Assembly (NCBI GenBank): GCA_017562135.1
Contig: QEYB01001396.1
Coordinates: forward strand, 44,809-108,808
Direction: 5' to 3'
Source: Dipylidium caninum
Lineage: Eukaryota > Platyhelminthes > Cestoda > Cyclophyllidea > Dipylidiidae
Length of the DNA stretch: 64,000 nucleotides
Under the pieces are notes generated by a model. It searched no databases, had not been told where the DNA came from, and saw only the letters and a list, made by a program, of their open reading frames with translations. Shown piece by piece: positions 23,121 to 34,190 of the stretch; within the stretch, counting starts at the first letter, position 1; every line of letters starts with the position of its first letter. The position numbers and the translations under genes were made by a program.

Positions 23121-23520
23121 TGCTACTATGGCAGGATTGATCCTCAATGGCCACAGTTGCACACATTATGCCTTCGAGAGATATTCTTGGGTTTTGTCGA
23201 ATTGCTTTGAAAGGAGGCAGGTCCACCGTTGCATGTGCATGCTGTGTCAGCATCCTTGGCACAGCGGGATCTTTGCACGATTCTCTCAGAGGTACAATCG
23301 TTGGGGAAACACGAGTCGTTGCCAGGTGAACTATTGTGTGGGTGTAGGCGATTACCGAGAATGGCCCATAAGCTTTCATGGTGAAGTGTGGCGTGTTTGT
23401 GCAGGTGGCCAAATTGACTGGCAATGGAGGAGCAAATTTGGAGTCAAGTAAACAAGGCCTTGTAGGCTTCTCCACCGCTCTCACCCAACATCGTCCAAAA
23501 ATCTCATTTCACTCTACTCT
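23120..23520 (+). repeat. R2 block
   Basis: The best preserved R2 copy. On the minus strand a 212-codon open frame (22846-23484) includes ATCTNTPHFTMKAYGPFSVI, conserved in other copies. The remainder of that frame is not conserved. Confidence 0.6.
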
Positions 23521-24600
23521 CCACGAAAGGCAATGGGCCTATTTGGAGGGCAAAGCCAAAATACGCATTATTCGCGGGGTCACTGCTGCATTGCGTCTTT
23601 ACTCGCACTCACTTCAACGATGCAAGCAGTTAGACATTCATAACAGAAAGGCCTCTCCTCCATTGCATTCATGCCAGATTGCTATATTTCAATCGTGAGG
23701 ATATTCACTCGATATAAATAGGTGCATAAGGATTGTGTTATTGAGGCACTTTCCGTATTTTTCATTTTTCGTTGACATCAAGTGGCATTCAAATCGTCTA
23801 TATCACTGGATTGAACAACAAGTCGGATTATTTCCATGAATTCTCCCATTACATGGCACTCTCCTGTGAAGCTGTACCCAATTTCCAGTTCGCACACCTA
23901 CACATGTAGCCAAACTTATGGCATATCTGCCAACAACAGAAACCAACAAATATTTTTGGTGAAGAAATGATGCACCTGATTACTTTCGCATTCCCCGTTG
24001 CATTCAAGTGTGTGTGAAAATTTGGTGCAGGCGGAGAATTTCAGCACACCGCTCATATTTTGACGCTTTGAAGAGATTTCTCCGTTTGGTTAAATATTAG
24101 ATGTTCACTCATTTTGTTGAATGTGAATATTAACTGGAAGACAGAGAATCATGCTGGTAGTCCTTTGGGAGAAGGGGATTCAAAATGCGCGTGGCGGCGA
24201 TGTTTACGCAACGTATGTCAGCAACGACTTTATCAAATCGACTCAGTCAGTCAGTCAGTCATGACCTCATGTGAGTGATTGCTGAACTCTCTCAAATTCA
24301 ATAGGCTAACATGCCATGAAACATACCACATGTCCTTCTGCAAAATGCCATTTCATTGAGTCACGTTACTTAAACTGAGAGAGTAGAAGGGAAAGAGCTC
24401 AACCCTCTATTCACAACTTCAGGGGTTCCAGCAAAAGCCTTGTATCACTTGGACAATATAACCTGACTTTAGAGCGGCGAGGCGACGCGGCACGCACAAT
24501 GATAGGAGTTTTAGCCATCAACGGTATTTCGGAAATACGGTAACATGAATGGATAAAATGTAGCAACATTGGGGCTCGCGATGTGATTGAGCAGTTAATG
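23520..24600 (+). repeat. R3 block
   Basis: Shares atgcaagcagttagacattc, caaaatgcgcgtggcggcga and taacatgccatgaaac with the other R3 copies. A GTCA tandem (24240-24262) interrupts it. Confidence 0.6.
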
Positions 24601-25310
24601 ACTTTCAATTGGCTGATTAACGCAAATCCGTTTGTCTTCGGTTGCTGCCTGATGATTGCCGTCAGATCAAATAAGATGATTCCCTTCCTGAATAGTGGAT
24701 TTTGTCTGAGTGATAAGGAAAGGAATTACTTTGTCTCGACTACGTGTTAGCCTTCTTCCCATCAAAGGATGCACAGTGCTACCTGCTGGAGACAAGACTG
24801 GTGAGACAAGTCTGACTGGAGCTGCGGAGAGGTCAACGCAGTCCCCAATGTAACACCACCCACTGTGATTCCTACCACCACTTTGACTGTCCACATTCAC
24901 TTGACCAAATTTGTGAGGATGCTCTCCTCCTACTGCCTGCTGCTCTGCTGTCATTTAACAGCAAACGACGTGACCTCAACTTACAAATCCGCTGAGGCGG
25001 TGACATGCAGCAGAACGACGGTGGCACTCCGGCCGCACAAAAGACAATGCACGGGAATGCAGGGTGGTCAACTCTTGTCACCTCAAATGCCATTCCATCC
25101 CTGATTTTTCATTTTACCAGTGCATTCATATGCTGGGCGACAGACAATGAGGAGAAGAATTGTGCCACATTTGGTGGACAGTTAGTGCAATAATGGATTC
25201 GAAGCCATATGCGCGCAGAATAGGGAACCCGATCTGTATTGCTTTCTTTGCAGAGTTTTATAAATGACACTCAAAGGCCACATTTTAATCCGCAATAGAC
25301 ATTGTGTCGA
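24600..25310 (+). repeat. R4 block
   Basis: Shares ggaaaggaattactttgtctcga, ctgctgctctgctgtcat and gaattgtgccacatttggtgg with the R4 copies at 14500 and 50400. Confidence 0.6.
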
Positions 25311-25520
25311 AGTTGCACAGACTATTGATAAGCCTTGGCGATGCAGCATCATCGAGTGTGGTAGTTGGAAGTGAAGCAGTCATATGATGCCCCCAACTTC
25401 CTAAAGCACTTATAATCAGAGGCGCAAGGCACCGCCATCAGAAGATCTTGCCGCCTACACTCTCGCATGTTGCCTTAAGATTATTTCCATTGTGAGCACC
25501 TGAATGCACAAGAAAGATGT
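25300..25520 (+). repeat. R1 element
   Basis: Contains gatgcagcatcatcg (decayed palindrome), agttggaagtgaagcagtc, atgcccccaacttcctaaagc and ttatttccattgtgagc. Confidence 0.7.
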
Positions 25521-26190
25521 CACACGTAAGATCGGCGATATGATAGCATGATTTGAGCACGGCGAGGAGGGCTTGTGCAATAGAGACAGAACGTGGCGAA
25601 TATCGTGCTTTCATGTGTGGAAGGTGATAAGGTACAGACAACAATGGGCTCTTACGTATTGCTGTACGAACTGACGCAAGTGTCGGGGATGATTGTGAGA
25701 GCGAGTGCACAGCTTTGCTGCTCAGCAATGCCCGAGTGAAGCAGCTTTTTCCCATACGGTCAGTTGTGACGAAATTTATCTTATGTATAACAATCGAAAA
25801 GGACTGAGCAATTGCGTGGATAAGTATTCACTTTGAGAACACACTCTCGAGATGGAATTGCATTATAGGAATTTGTGGTGATCACATTGTGGGATGTCCA
25901 AGAAGTGGCAGCTTATTCCTTCACACAATCAAGGAAATCATGCCACCGGCGGCGTTCTGTTACCACAAATTTGATATCATGCAAGAGGAAGTTATGAATG
26001 ACGACAAGCATTTCTTAGTCGGCTAACTTCTTGTGGCAGTTGGAAGTTGCTCGGTCATATGTTGCCTCAAACTTTCTAAATCACTCATAATCTGACAATC
26101 GAAGAATAGCCCACAGTCGTTCGTGCCACCTGCGCATTTGCAAGTCTACAGATATCTTCCATTCTCAGCCGTTGAATGTAGAAGAACACA
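25510..26190 (+). repeat. R5 block followed by a truncated R1
   Basis: R5 runs to about 26015 and includes the PPAAFCYHKFDIMQEEVM frame near 25945-26000. From about 26030 a second, truncated R1 follows (cagttggaagttgctcggtcatatg, then cagatatcttccattctcag). Confidence 0.5.
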
Positions 26191-26691
26191 TTTTAACGGT
26201 GACTAGCCTACGTCATGCTAGGCGGATCAAAGTGGAAATGAAAGGGAGAAAGTGGGGGAAATGCCCATCGAGAATTTCGGAAAGCAAAGAAATCTCGAGC
26301 GTTGCATGGACAAGTTATCGTGTACAAAGTAATATGGGTTGTGGTCATCACACAGGAGTTTGGCACTCTATGAAGTTTTGCACCATCATTCAGATGGTCT
26401 GCCTGTTAAACGTCACTCCCTTCTTACTAGGCATATTTCAGACTTGTCCACCACGTACGTGCGTCACCCTACCATAGTTGAGTGATGGTAGATATATGAA
26501 TTCAAATGGAATGTGGGGCGATGAAATACGTCATGACCGTAATGACTCGCATACACATCCCTCTAATTTGTATTTTGACCTCCACCCCCACCCCAACCCA
26601 CCCCACTCCACCCCACTCACACAACCAGCAACATTGTAGACTATTTCAGTTAGTATCCGCAGTCGAAAAAAGCCAATGCATTTCAAATATT
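26190..26691 (+). repeat. R8 block with C-rich tract
   Basis: Resembles 31480-31770 and 37950-38400 (agaatttcggaaagcaaag, gcatatttcagacttgtccacc, catccctctaatttgtattttg). A pyrimidine tract of ccacccca units lies at 26578-26620. Confidence 0.5.
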
Positions 26692-29215
26692 CCATTAAAT
26701 GGAAGAATGCCTTCGAGGCACTAAAATGCTCATGACACAATGAGAGGAGGTGACGACGATCACGGAGAAGGTGTAATTTCAATGCTTATATACCCGAGTT
26801 AATTAGACAGCGCCGTTTCGATTTTGGGTGAAATATCTTTTCGGTATTTGCCAGGGAACGTCATCCTGTGATGCTATTTACGTGGTACACACTAGCGCCC
26901 TCACGACTATCCATTTCATTGGGAAGGAGAGAGACGAAGAAAATGGGAATCAGCATTGTTGACATTGTAGCACAGAACATACATTGCATTATCAATTCGA
27001 CATTGATGACACCCCAGGCCTTTGAACGGTTCACTAAGAAGTATAATTCTTATGGAAGCAGGGGTCGTGAGCAGGTAAATAAATGCATGGTTATTTTGCG
27101 ATTTCCGAGACTGGTCCATATGCCCTGATGCGTGAAGTGGTTCGATTGGCTGGAATGAAGGATTCAACGTGGAGTCAAGTGACCACGGCATTGCAGATGT
27201 CTACATCACTCTCACTCTCACTCTCATTCTCACTCTCTCTCACGCATCATTGTCCAACATCTCATTTCACTGTAGTTTACATTAAACGCGCTTTTATGTA
27301 ATGCCTGATTTTAAGGCAAACCTTCTGAAAAAGCTGTGTCTCTCCCCTATATGCAGGATGTCTTCTTTCCTTTCAGTCATTTCGCTCATGCACTTTGTCA
27401 TATACTTGCCACAAATAGGCATTTATTCGATTTCACTCTTGCCACAATGGTATGCTCCATTGCGTGCCATTATTCCTCGATATCAAGGAAGAGAGAAGAA
27501 TGAAAATAGTAAATTCCTAGTGTTTTGCCTTTAATCTATTCCCGATCGCAGTGGTTGAATGCGCAAGGTGGTCGTCACACAAAATGAGGGTGAGAAGATA
27601 ACAGGGTTTAGCATGGTAAAGAAGGCTTGTGATGGCCCTCCCCTACTCATGTCGTTTTTGTTATGCGAATATCATCGAACCGCCATCCACCTCACTGAAT
27701 CTCTTTCAACGTGAGAGTGTCGCTGTGCATTAGAAAGGAGAAATTGACAGCTCTGCTGTCATGGACGAGCAAATCCCCTGACGGAAAAAATCTAACTCCG
27801 GTGAGGAGGCAGAATGCACCAGGAAGTCGGTGTCAATCCGGTCAAATAAGCGAACATGCGCATGAATGTAGGATGATCTTCTCCTGTCCTCTCGCATGCC
27901 ATGTTGTCCAGGAGCCCCAATTTTATCAGTGCATTTGTGAACTGAGCCGCAGAAAGTGTGTGAGAGAATTGTCCACTACTTCATTGACCAGCTCTGCCTG
28001 CGAGCCCAACGGGAAAAGGCACTGGACAGAAGTCTAATCATCTTTGCGCATTGAAAGCCTTCCAGACGCAAGAGACAGCAGATATTCTCTAGACCAATGA
28101 GACTCGGAGGCCACATTTTCATTGGCAAGGGACATGGCGTAGATGTTCCACAGTGTCACGGTAAGCGCAGGTGATGCACCATTACCACTTGTGGGAGTTG
28201 GAAGTGAAGCAGTCCTATGACGGCGCCAACTTCCTAATGCACTTGCAATCTGGCAAGCAAAGAGCAGCAACAGCCGATTCTGACACCTTACACTCTTGCC
28301 TGTTGCTTAAAGCCAAGTGCTATATCTCACATGATGGTCTCTTCGTTTCCAGCTCTCTATTTCGTTGCCATCTACTTGAGTCGCTGCGGTTTTCAACATG
28401 CCTAATTTTGAAGTATATTCTGCTCGCTTTGGACTCCCATCTGTCCTATTCTTCCCATTTGAATCACCCTGAATCACATATGTTTGACGTTGCAATGTTT
28501 AAATCGTCACGTGTAAACTGCCTATTGAGGCACAACGCGAGATTTACTTCGATTACGCGTGGGGGATCATGGATATGCCTACAGCGAGAATGTGAGTAAA
28601 GTGTGTCAAGATATTTGCGAAGGTGCGGCCTTTACGCCGGCAGGCGACGATTACTTCGATGGAAAATGCAGACAAACCAATTGCAACTAGTTCAAAACTG
28701 TGCTGCAAGAAGTGTTCACGTAAATGGGTGATGCTTTCTAGCTAACTAGAACGAAGAAATTGTAAAAATGAGGTTGGCAGTGGGAGGAGAATGAGGGTAT
28801 TCTAAGTGGTAGTTGATGAATCGGATGTATTGGTGCTACTCGTAGGATGGATGCCCGCTTTAGGTGAAGACTCAGACGGTTTCTCTTAAGCAAGTCCTAA
28901 CCCTAGACGATAATGCATCCTCAGTGGGGAGGGAAGAGCAAGAATGACAGCTGACCGCAGACAGTTGCATATACATTCTAAATGGAAATATTCACATCAA
29001 TTGAGGAATACATTCCGACCTATCAGTTATGGCCACGAACATAACCACGAGGGTGACATTAATAATAGTATTTGAGTGCAGGTATGTGTGTAACTTGGGA
29101 AGAGCTAAACTAAAGAATTGGGAGCTAAGACAGGAATGAAATGACCATCTGGGAGCCAGAATTGCATGTCGCTCTTGGGGTCGCCTCATGAAATACTACA
29201 AATTATCCCCATGCA
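26692..29215 (+). repeat. 2.5-kb recent direct duplication, copy 2
   Basis: The 2524-bp twin of 20341-22858, six bases longer because of single-base run-length differences (seen for example near 26941, 27094, 27330, 27655, 27790, 28003 and 28289). It includes the R1 at 28130-28330. Flanks differ on both sides. Confidence 0.9.
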
Positions 29216-29562
29216 GGCGGGAGAAAAGAGAAAAGTTGTGTATACGCGACACCGTTTACATTCACTTGAGAGAAAGGAAATTCCACAATTTGCCACACGG
29301 CTTTGCTAAAGGAAGTTAGTGAAATGTATGACCCCCACTCCTTTGTCAACCCGTTTCTACGTAACGGACTTAGCCATACGTTGCATAAACCGCCATGATA
29401 TTCAATCCAATCGCAGTGCATTCTATGCTCTAATATCCCAATTTCTCTGCGGGCTACGCCTTGATGGATAGAGACAGGCAGCAGTGTATGATGCTCAAAT
29501 GTTTCCCATTTTACTACACATCAGTCGACTACAGGAAGTAACGAATGTTATTGAGGGGACAA
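29216..29562 (-). repeat. W-like region downstream of gene E
   Basis: The main W motifs (tctagtccacagg, tattgggcaca) are missing. Parts resemble 17030-17100 and 35660-35700 (gacaggcagcagtgtatgatgctcaaa). The W of E is therefore truncated or replaced. Confidence 0.4.
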
Positions 29563-29568
29563 TTTAAT
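29563..29568 (-). terminator. Poly(A) signal of gene E
   Basis: ATTAAA on the minus strand, 53 nt past the stop. Confidence 0.5.
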
Positions 29569-29620
29569 GGTCAGAGTGGTTTAACATTTGGTTTGCATTA
29601 CAGTGTGTAGGAAAGTTGGC

Positions 29621-29962
29621 TCAGGCGAAGAGTTTGAGCAGGAAGGCGGCGAGGAGAAGGTAGCAAGGGGCAAACAGAGCGGGTGAATATGAGGTCGTGG
29701 TCGTTTGTCCGGGTGTCGGAGGCGTAGTAGCGCTGGACGGACTCGCTGTTGATGGATTTGTATTCGCAGTTGAATTCGGAGTTGAAGCCGAAGATGCAGT
29801 CGGAGTTGTAGTCGGAGTTGTGGGCGAATTTGAAGACGAATTGTCAGAGGAAGCGCTACCGTTTCCATTGCCATTAGTTACATTACTTGGAGAAGACTGC
29901 CCTCCAGAAATGGTAGCGAAAACGGCCAGGCTAATAGCTAATAACAAGCAGATTTTCATCAT
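29621..29962 (-). CDS. Mucin-like secreted protein E
   Basis: A complete 113-residue frame. I start it at the first of the two adjacent ATGs (29962 and 29959), although the frame stays open upstream to 30145, because the TATA-like box lies at 30000, inside that upstream part. It has a signal peptide (MMKICLLLAISLAVFATISG), then a Gly/Asn/Ser/Thr/Pro-rich ectodomain with NVT and NSS sequons and PTTPTTTPT runs, then TPGQTTTTSYSPAL and the hydrophobic tail CYLLLAAFLLKLFA. It has the same length and layout as D with a different middle, so the ectodomain varies while both ends stay fixed. GPI anchoring and O-glycosylation are inferred. Confidence 0.8.
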   Translation of the reverse strand: MMKICLLLAISLAVFATISGGQSSPSNVTNGNGNGSASSDNSSSNSPTTPTTTPTASSASTPNSTANTNPSTASPSSATTPPTPGQTTTTSYSPALFAPCYLLLAAFLLKLFA

Positions 29963-29994
29963 GTCGAATGACAAGCAATAACAAATCTGCGAAA

Positions 29995-30036
29995 TAAATA
30001 CTTCACCTGCACGCGAACACCTCAGATGAAGCCAGT
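29995..30036 (-). promoter_or_regulatory. Core promoter of gene E
   Basis: TATTTA on the minus strand (30000-29995) 38 nt before the ATG. The CCAAT site is changed to CCAGT (30032-30036), and the E-box is altered. Confidence 0.55.
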
Positions 30037-30690
30037 TGAAATCGCTAAATTGCTGTCGTGGGTGTGTGCGCCGCCAAAGTATCACAATATACGAGGATAT
30101 GAGAGCCACACTCGATAACGGTGCACGCGAGATACAATGGGTCATGACCTAGTGTGGGTGACACACCTTGTCACTGAGACGAATAGTGAAATTATTCTCA
30201 ACCATGTTGCATATTCTGCTCCGGACCCGGGTATCTCTTCCACCTCACGCATTTGAGGCTACTTCTAATAATAGTGAAACTGATTAATTTCAAACAAATA
30301 AGCAAATTAGATAAGCCGATTACCTAGTCAAAGTGGCAGACTACGTTTGAGACCGAGAGGAATTCTATGCGTAGAGGTGTTGAATGTTGTCGCGGGATTT
30401 CCTTCAAAAAAAATTTTATCATGGCTTGCTACATTGTGGAGCGAATTTCCTCACTACCTCCGAATACAGTTCAAAGCATAATGACTATTCTGATGGGGAC
30501 AATCTGGCAGCCCTTGCACCAGAATTCAGGCACAAAGTGAGACCAGTGACGTTTGAATTCTGTTGTACAACATCCGATTTACTGTCTCCAGCATGACTTC
30601 GTCTGAGAACACTTGGTTTTGTTCGTTCAAGTATTGGAGTTGGTGTAAAAGTGTTGTAGACACTATTACAATATGTTTTGCACACTAATC
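30037..30690 (-). repeat. U block upstream of gene E
   Basis: A shortened U: ctgctccggacccgggtatctcttcc, tgtcgcgggatttcc, gcgaatttcctcactacctccg and tctccagcatgacttcgtctgag. It passes directly into R7. Confidence 0.55.
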
Positions 30691-31060
30691 GTCACTTCAT
30701 CCCTCATTCTCAATTTCCACCACCAAACCTGTCTCGTCTCGCCCGTTTTCGTTTAGGCTGTTGAGATTTTTACAAAAGACATACGCCGAGGTACCAACAT
30801 TATTCTCCACCCTCGTAATCATCTGAATGGTCATGACTGAAGTATCGAATTCTGCTTCTTGATGGGTCTCTAATGAGGCCTTTTCCTCCTGCTTGTGTCG
30901 CACTGAAAGGACACAAGCCTCCAGACTGAAGTTTTCCTCAAATGTGACGACCAACACGATTTCATCTGAAGGGAACATGCAGAAGACAAATAGCACCTCA
31001 TGCACCCAGCTATTCGAATAAGAATTCGAAGGCTGCAACCCTCCTTCTCATTCACTAATA
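30690..31060 (-). repeat. R7 block with intact frame
   Basis: A minus-strand frame of 113 codons (30697-31038) contains VLFVFCMFPSDEIVLVVTFE and then ENFSLEACVLSVRHKQEEK, and continues acidic and Asn-rich. The first part recurs at 19900-20020 and 10860-10950. I do not recognise the protein. It could be an exon or a relic, and no splice sites are confirmed. Confidence 0.45.
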
Positions 31061-31169
31061 TTGGTCCCTACTACTTTATCAAACTTTTCTACTAACTTCA
31101 TCTCTTTGCACGTGCACTTCCTCAAGCATAGCCTAAACATTACTGAATGTGACTGTCTCCTTATATGCT

Positions 31170-31770
31170 CTCAAACTATTCGCGTCCCTTGGCAAGTGAA
31201 GGCGCCACCTTCACGGATAACGCACCCCTCGTTACTCAGACCTGAATTGTAGCCATCACCATGAGGCTTGCCAAGTGAAAGAATTAATGCTTGCTTTCTG
31301 CATCGGTGAGCAGGATAGCGGTTAATAGCTTGATTGAGCTTAGTAGCTGCTTCTAGACGGTAGAGTGCTCGACAGTTGAAGAGTTGACGAGCATATGTCA
31401 CGTCGGGAGGAGTAAAGTGGGAATGAATGAGAGAAAGTAAGGAAAATGCCCGACGATAATCTCGGAAATCAAAGAAGTCTTGAGCACGCCTTTGGGCAAG
31501 CCTTTGTACGAGAGGTTTCATAGATTTTAGCCATTTCAAATACGAGGTGAGTTGATTGATTAAGTCCTTTCTGACATAGTAGAGCAATAGTAACTACATG
31601 AATTCAAGTGAAATGCGGAGAGATTATCTAAGTCGTGAACATCGGAACATCATAAACCTTCCCCTGATTTGCATTTTGACTTCCGCTCCCAATCACACAA
31701 TCGGCAACATTTTAAACTATTTTACGTAGTGTCAGCAGTTGACAAGTAAATTTATTTCAAGTATTTCACT
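31170..31770 (-). repeat. R8 block with 138-codon frame
   Basis: The minus-strand frame 31171-31587 includes LVQRLAQRRAQDFFDFRDYR, then TPPDVTYARQLFNCRAL, and ends near EGCVIREGGAFTCQGTRIV. The middle part matches 10430-10540. The end resembles the R9 frame at 5620. Other R8 copies (37740-38420, 43900-44340) are broken. It may be a decayed exon of a Cys-containing protein. Confidence 0.45.
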
Positions 31771-32485
31771 AAATGCATGGTTGCCTTCGAGGCATCAAAA
31801 AGCGCACGACGCCATGATAAGAGGTGATGGTGATCACGGAGAAAGTGTAATTTCTCTGCCCATATACCCGATTTCATAGATAGCACCTTGTCGATTTTTG
31901 TGCGAACTATGTTCTTGTTTGTTGTCAAGGAACGTCATCATGTGATGCTATTTTTAGCACACATGAGCGTCCTCACAACTACCGATTTCAATAGAAAGTA
32001 GAGGGAAAGAAGAAATGGGAATCAGCATTGTTGACATTGTAGCACAGGGCATGCATTGTATTATGAGTTCAGTGTTAATGGCACCCCAAGCCTTTGCATG
32101 ACCCACTCAGAAGTGTAGCGGTTAAGGGAACACGAGTCGTGAAAAAGTAAGCAAATTCAAGGGTATGTGGGAGTGTCTAGAATGGTCCATATGCCTCGAT
32201 GGTGAAGTGTGGCGTGTTTGTGCAAGTGGCTAGATTGACTGGAAATGGAGGATCAAATCTGGCCCTGGCGACTTCTACATCATTCTTGCGCAACATTGGC
32301 CAACATCTCATTTCACTGTAGTTTGCATTAAACGCGGATTTATGCTGTGTGCTGGTTTATGAGGCAAACCTTGGAGGACGCAATGTCTCTCAATCATCTG
32401 CAGCATATCTCCTTTCCCTTTAATCATTTGCCCATGTAGTTTGTTAGAAGCTAATCACAAATATACATTTAATCGTTTTCGCTCT
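31770..32485 (+). repeat. R2/R3-like region
   Basis: Diverged relative of 20341-21100 and 26692-27450. A 39-nt run (32009-32047, reading MGISIVDIVAQ) is identical to 20585-20623. R2 landmarks tggtgaagtgtggcgtgtttgtgca lie near 32200. Confidence 0.55.
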
Positions 32486-33783
32486 TCACTTATCATTGAC
32501 TGCAGTAGTCAATAAAAGCTTCTACATCATTGGTTTAGATAACTAGTCAGCTTGTTAAGCAATTTTCACCACCACTAAGTTCTCTTCGTCCAAGCCAATT
32601 CTGCTCACCGGTTCCTGTATTTGGCCACATGGGTACTCTAAAGGAATATCTTACGACTACAGAAACCACCACACATGCACTTTGCAGATGCATACTACGC
32701 ATGAGAAATGCAGATTTCACAATAGTCTTAGCGTAAAGCCCAGAAGGAGAAGGTAAAAGGGAGAAGTACGGTGGTAAATGGACCCGTCGTTGACCCTGCG
32801 GGCGCCACTGGCTTACGTGGATAAGACGTGGTAACTGATGATGAAGTTGTTGTCGCAATTGTAGTCGTGATTGCAGTCGGAGTGGTAAGAGTGTCCGAGC
32901 TAAGCAATAGTTCATCACTATTAGAAGTCGCAGAAATAGTGGCAAAGTAAAATGCGACGCTGATAGCTAATGAGAAGCAGATCTCTACGAGTCACTTCTC
33001 ATGATTAGGGCAAATCCTCGGACAAAATACTCCATTCGTGTAGACGCCAAGACAGTGCATTTGGACAGAGTATCAAGTATGTAGACATGTGTTGAGGGGA
33101 TATGTGCTTTAGAAGTGCAGGTGGTGCCACTCGATACAGCTTAAACGCAACTCCTCTATTTTTCCGGATAGAGAACGTCTAAACTCAAGAGAGACGAGTT
33201 GTACGCACAAACCAGAGTAATATATGAGCGATGTGGCAGCGTCACTGGATAATAGAAAACACGTGTCCAAAGAGGTTGTGATCCTCCTTCGTGATCAATC
33301 ATAAAATTTAACGGTGTCTCAAGAAGGAATAATTGGTAAGGCTTGAAATTGTCTGGCATTTGAACTATTTGGCACATCAGATTCCATCTCAGTCGTTTCT
33401 CTAACCCTATGCATTCTTCCGTGTCAACGAATATTGACACTCAATGATGGAGAAAGTCAATATTTGTCATTATTGGAAGTGCATTTCAAGTGGTGTATTT
33501 GAAAATCAGAAAACTGTCATTTGGCCAGGAATTGGAAAATCAGAATATCGGGAATGAGTGTCTTGCTCTCTTACACCACATGGCCTACAGTAGGATTGTT
33601 TCGGTATTCACAAGACGGGCATGAAATGGACATTAAGTCAAAAAGGAAATCCGCTACAACGGTGTGTGTGAGGCTTAGCTGATGTGAGTAACGCGATTAA
33701 ATCACTGGTAGCCGAGTTGGATGCTGACCGCAGTGGCCTTTTTTTGTTCCAGTTACTGAAATATCACCTCTCTCGATGTTTGG
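32485..33783 (-). repeat. Arm 2 of the 1.3-kb inverted duplication carrying pseudogene F
   Basis: Reverse-complement homologue of 8195-9495. An open frame on the minus strand (33156-33440) contains FVDTEECIGLEK and PYQLFLLETPLNFMIDH. The latter is conserved in arm 1 as PYQTFILETPLNFMTDH, so this may be a protein relic. Confidence 0.75.
32717..32988 (-). pseudogene. Mucin-like pseudogene F (inverted relative of B)
   Basis: Aligns to gene B through its length, from the signal peptide (reading VEICFSLAISVAFYFATISA) through the Ser/Thr region (TTTIATTTSSSVTTSYP) to the tail. The position of B's ATG is GTA here. A 4-bp deletion near 32755 relative to B shifts the frame inside the hydrophobic tail. 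The TATA-like box is altered to TATTTTG. Both start and end are therefore damaged, and no good alternative ATG keeps the signal peptide. The substitutions look older than simple run-length errors. Confidence 0.75.
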
Positions 33784-34190
33784 GTGAACAGCCTCATTGT
33801 CCGTTGTCATCACCTCTACCTGTTAGGCAGTTGCAAAGTTTAGCTGCCTCAATGCTCGACATTGGTTGCACATCACGACGAGCGAAAATGAAATCCATCC
33901 TCGAGAAATTGCCTTCGAATGCAAGTCTATTGCTCTCACATTCGCATATTAGTGGTGTGTTGAAGTGCAATTTCCACCAGCATAAAAATGGCTGAGGGAA
34001 TCAAAAACAAATTTGAAGCAATTTAATTGGCTAAAATCAGCAAATTGAGCTTGACCTCATGTGAGTGATTTCTGAACTCTCTAAAATTAAATGGGTAAAC
34101 ATGATATATAACCTACCAAGTTTTCGGCTGCGAAATAACATTTCAGTGAGTTATAGTACTTAAAATACGAGAGTAGAAGGGGAAATTGCT
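33783..34190. repeat. R3 tail and unassigned sequence
   Basis: From about 34050 it carries the R3 end (gacctcatgtgagtgatttctgaactctc, tgagttatagtacttaaa). The sequence before that is not assigned; the 103-codon frame at 33684-33995 is not conserved. Confidence 0.4.

Noticed and set aside
22846..23484. Longest open frame of the window (212 codons, minus strand)
   Set aside because: Only the roughly 60-residue part inside R2 is conserved with other copies. The rest has no recognisable domain, signal or conservation, so I do not call it a gene.
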